Source: Trichodesmium sp. MAG_R04 (GTDB taxonomy: Bacteria > Cyanobacteriota > Cyanobacteriia > Cyanobacteriales > Microcoleaceae). From it: 13,632 nucleotides of DNA. Positions 12,951 to 13,632 of this stretch are shown here, in pieces. The position numbers and the translations under genes were made by a program. Positions within the stretch are counted from its first letter, which is position 1, and every line of letters starts with the position of its first letter. Location of the stretch: the NCBI GenBank assembly GCA_023356515.1, contig JAKQYG010000058.1, positions 1 through 13,632 on the forward strand. The letters run 5' to 3'. The notes under the pieces are model-generated. The model searched no databases and was not told the origin of the DNA. It worked only from the letters and a program-made list of their open reading frames with translations.

Positions 12951-13632
12951 AAAAAAATTATAACATAGATTTATGGAATAAGAAACCGTCTCTCAATTTT
13001 GTGATTATTATTGATGCTTTAGATGAGTTTATAGACAAAAGTAAACGGGACACTCTCTTTGATTATTTATCATTTTTGATTAAAAATAGCGGCAATAAAA
13101 CTAGATTGATTTTATCATGTAGAGAAGAAGAATATAAAGCTTATGCTAATACTTTGCAAGTAGCAAATATTAGAATAAAACCAATGAGTGTACTGCAAAT
13201 CCAAGAACTTTTAAATAAGCGATTAACAAGTTTGCAACACGATACTTTAGCCCAGAATCAAATTAGAAAAACTTTTTGACAATCATAAATACTAATGCAG
13301 AACAGGAATCCTTTTTAAGGAACCCTTACTATTTATCGTTATGGCTATATCAAGTTTCATTCTCTTCTGATAAATCAGATTTTGCTGATACAAAAAATCG
13401 CATCCCATCTATCAGCAGTTTGCACGATCTAGAGTTAAAACGGGAGATATTAAAAGGTATGGATATAAATCCACCAAACCGTTTTGAAAAAATCGAACCG
13501 GTCCTATTTCAATACCTTTTGGAAGTCTCATCAGTTTTGAGCTTTCATCTTATGAGGATATCTTTACAAATTAAACAAACTTCTCATTACGGTGTAAGTA
13601 TTTCCAATGATAGTATTGTTAATTCACTATAT
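12950..13632 (+). pseudogene. NACHT/STAND-like NTPase fragment, 5'-truncated and frameshifted, runs off window
   Basis: From about 12968 the reading gives KKPSLNFVIIIDALDEFIDKS, a Walker B of NACHT type (Asp at 13013-13015, then ALDE). LSFLIKNSGNKTRLILSCRE follows, a sensor-1-like strand, then IRIKPMSVLQIQELLNKRL. This frame ends at TGA 13277-13279. The next frame, open from 13267 to the window end, continues sensibly: NTNAEQESFLRNPYYLSLWLYQ, typical of the helical part after the NACHT core. A one-base change near the A5CT5 tract (13267-13277) would join them. No Walker A or N-terminal domain exists upstream, where the TnpB remnant lies, so the 5' part was lost with or after insertion. An ATG in the element tail (12911) creates a chimeric 122-codon frame of doubtful meaning. 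Such NTPases often act in signalling or phage defence; that role is not shown here. Confidence 0.7.

Noticed and set aside
13264..13279. Programmed -1 frameshifting in the NACHT-like gene
   Set aside because: The tract does not present an X-XXY-YYZ slippery heptamer in the zero frame, and the gene is already truncated at its 5' end.

Overview
The window looks like chromosomal DNA of a filamentous cyanobacterium, perhaps of the marine Okeania/Trichodesmium/Lyngbya type. The lineage call is inference. It rests on low G+C, four copies of the HIP1 octamer GCGATCGC (starting at 2869, 8563, 9391 and 9637), the rplI-dnaB order, a ThrRS without a TGS domain, a pterin/pterin-glycoside type gene cluster, and heavy intergenic repeat content.

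Left part (1-3607, minus strand): ribosomal protein L9 (rplI) is followed by the replicative helicase gene dnaB. dnaB runs off the left edge and is interrupted in frame by two inteins. The first (394 aa) splits the Walker A motif. It keeps only one visible LAGLIDADG-like block and carries an internal 252-nt-period partial duplication. The second (177 aa) is a mini-intein at the ESG/SIEQ site.

Middle part (3608-8589, plus strand): two tandem ProX-type glycine betaine/proline-binding lipoproteins have no ATPase or permease genes beside them. Both are preceded by a 61-nt non-coding block that is better conserved than the genes. They are followed by thrS, which is flanked by two direct copies of a 154-nt dispersed repeat.

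Right part: 9161-9630 is an overlapping antitoxin/toxin pair of RelE/ParE type, closed by a strong hairpin terminator. Facing it on the minus strand is a three-gene set: a PTPS/QueD-fold protein, a short-chain dehydrogenase (sepiapterin-reductase-like) and a GT4 glycosyltransferase. This matches the parts list for tetrahydropterin and its glycoside. The glycosyltransferase is split by one in-frame TGA, and the PTPS-like protein has Glu where the usual catalytic Cys lies.

The right end (12187-13632) is decayed. A TnpB (IS200/IS605 family) pseudogene in several frames ends in a hairpin. It abuts the remnant of a NACHT/STAND-like NTPase that has lost its N-terminal part, carries a frameshift near 13264-13279 and runs off the window.

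I see no rRNA, tRNA or CRISPR array. The most unusual items are the remodelled intein 1, the conserved proX leader block, the altered PTPS-like active site beside a broken glycosyltransferase, and the TnpB/NACHT junction.
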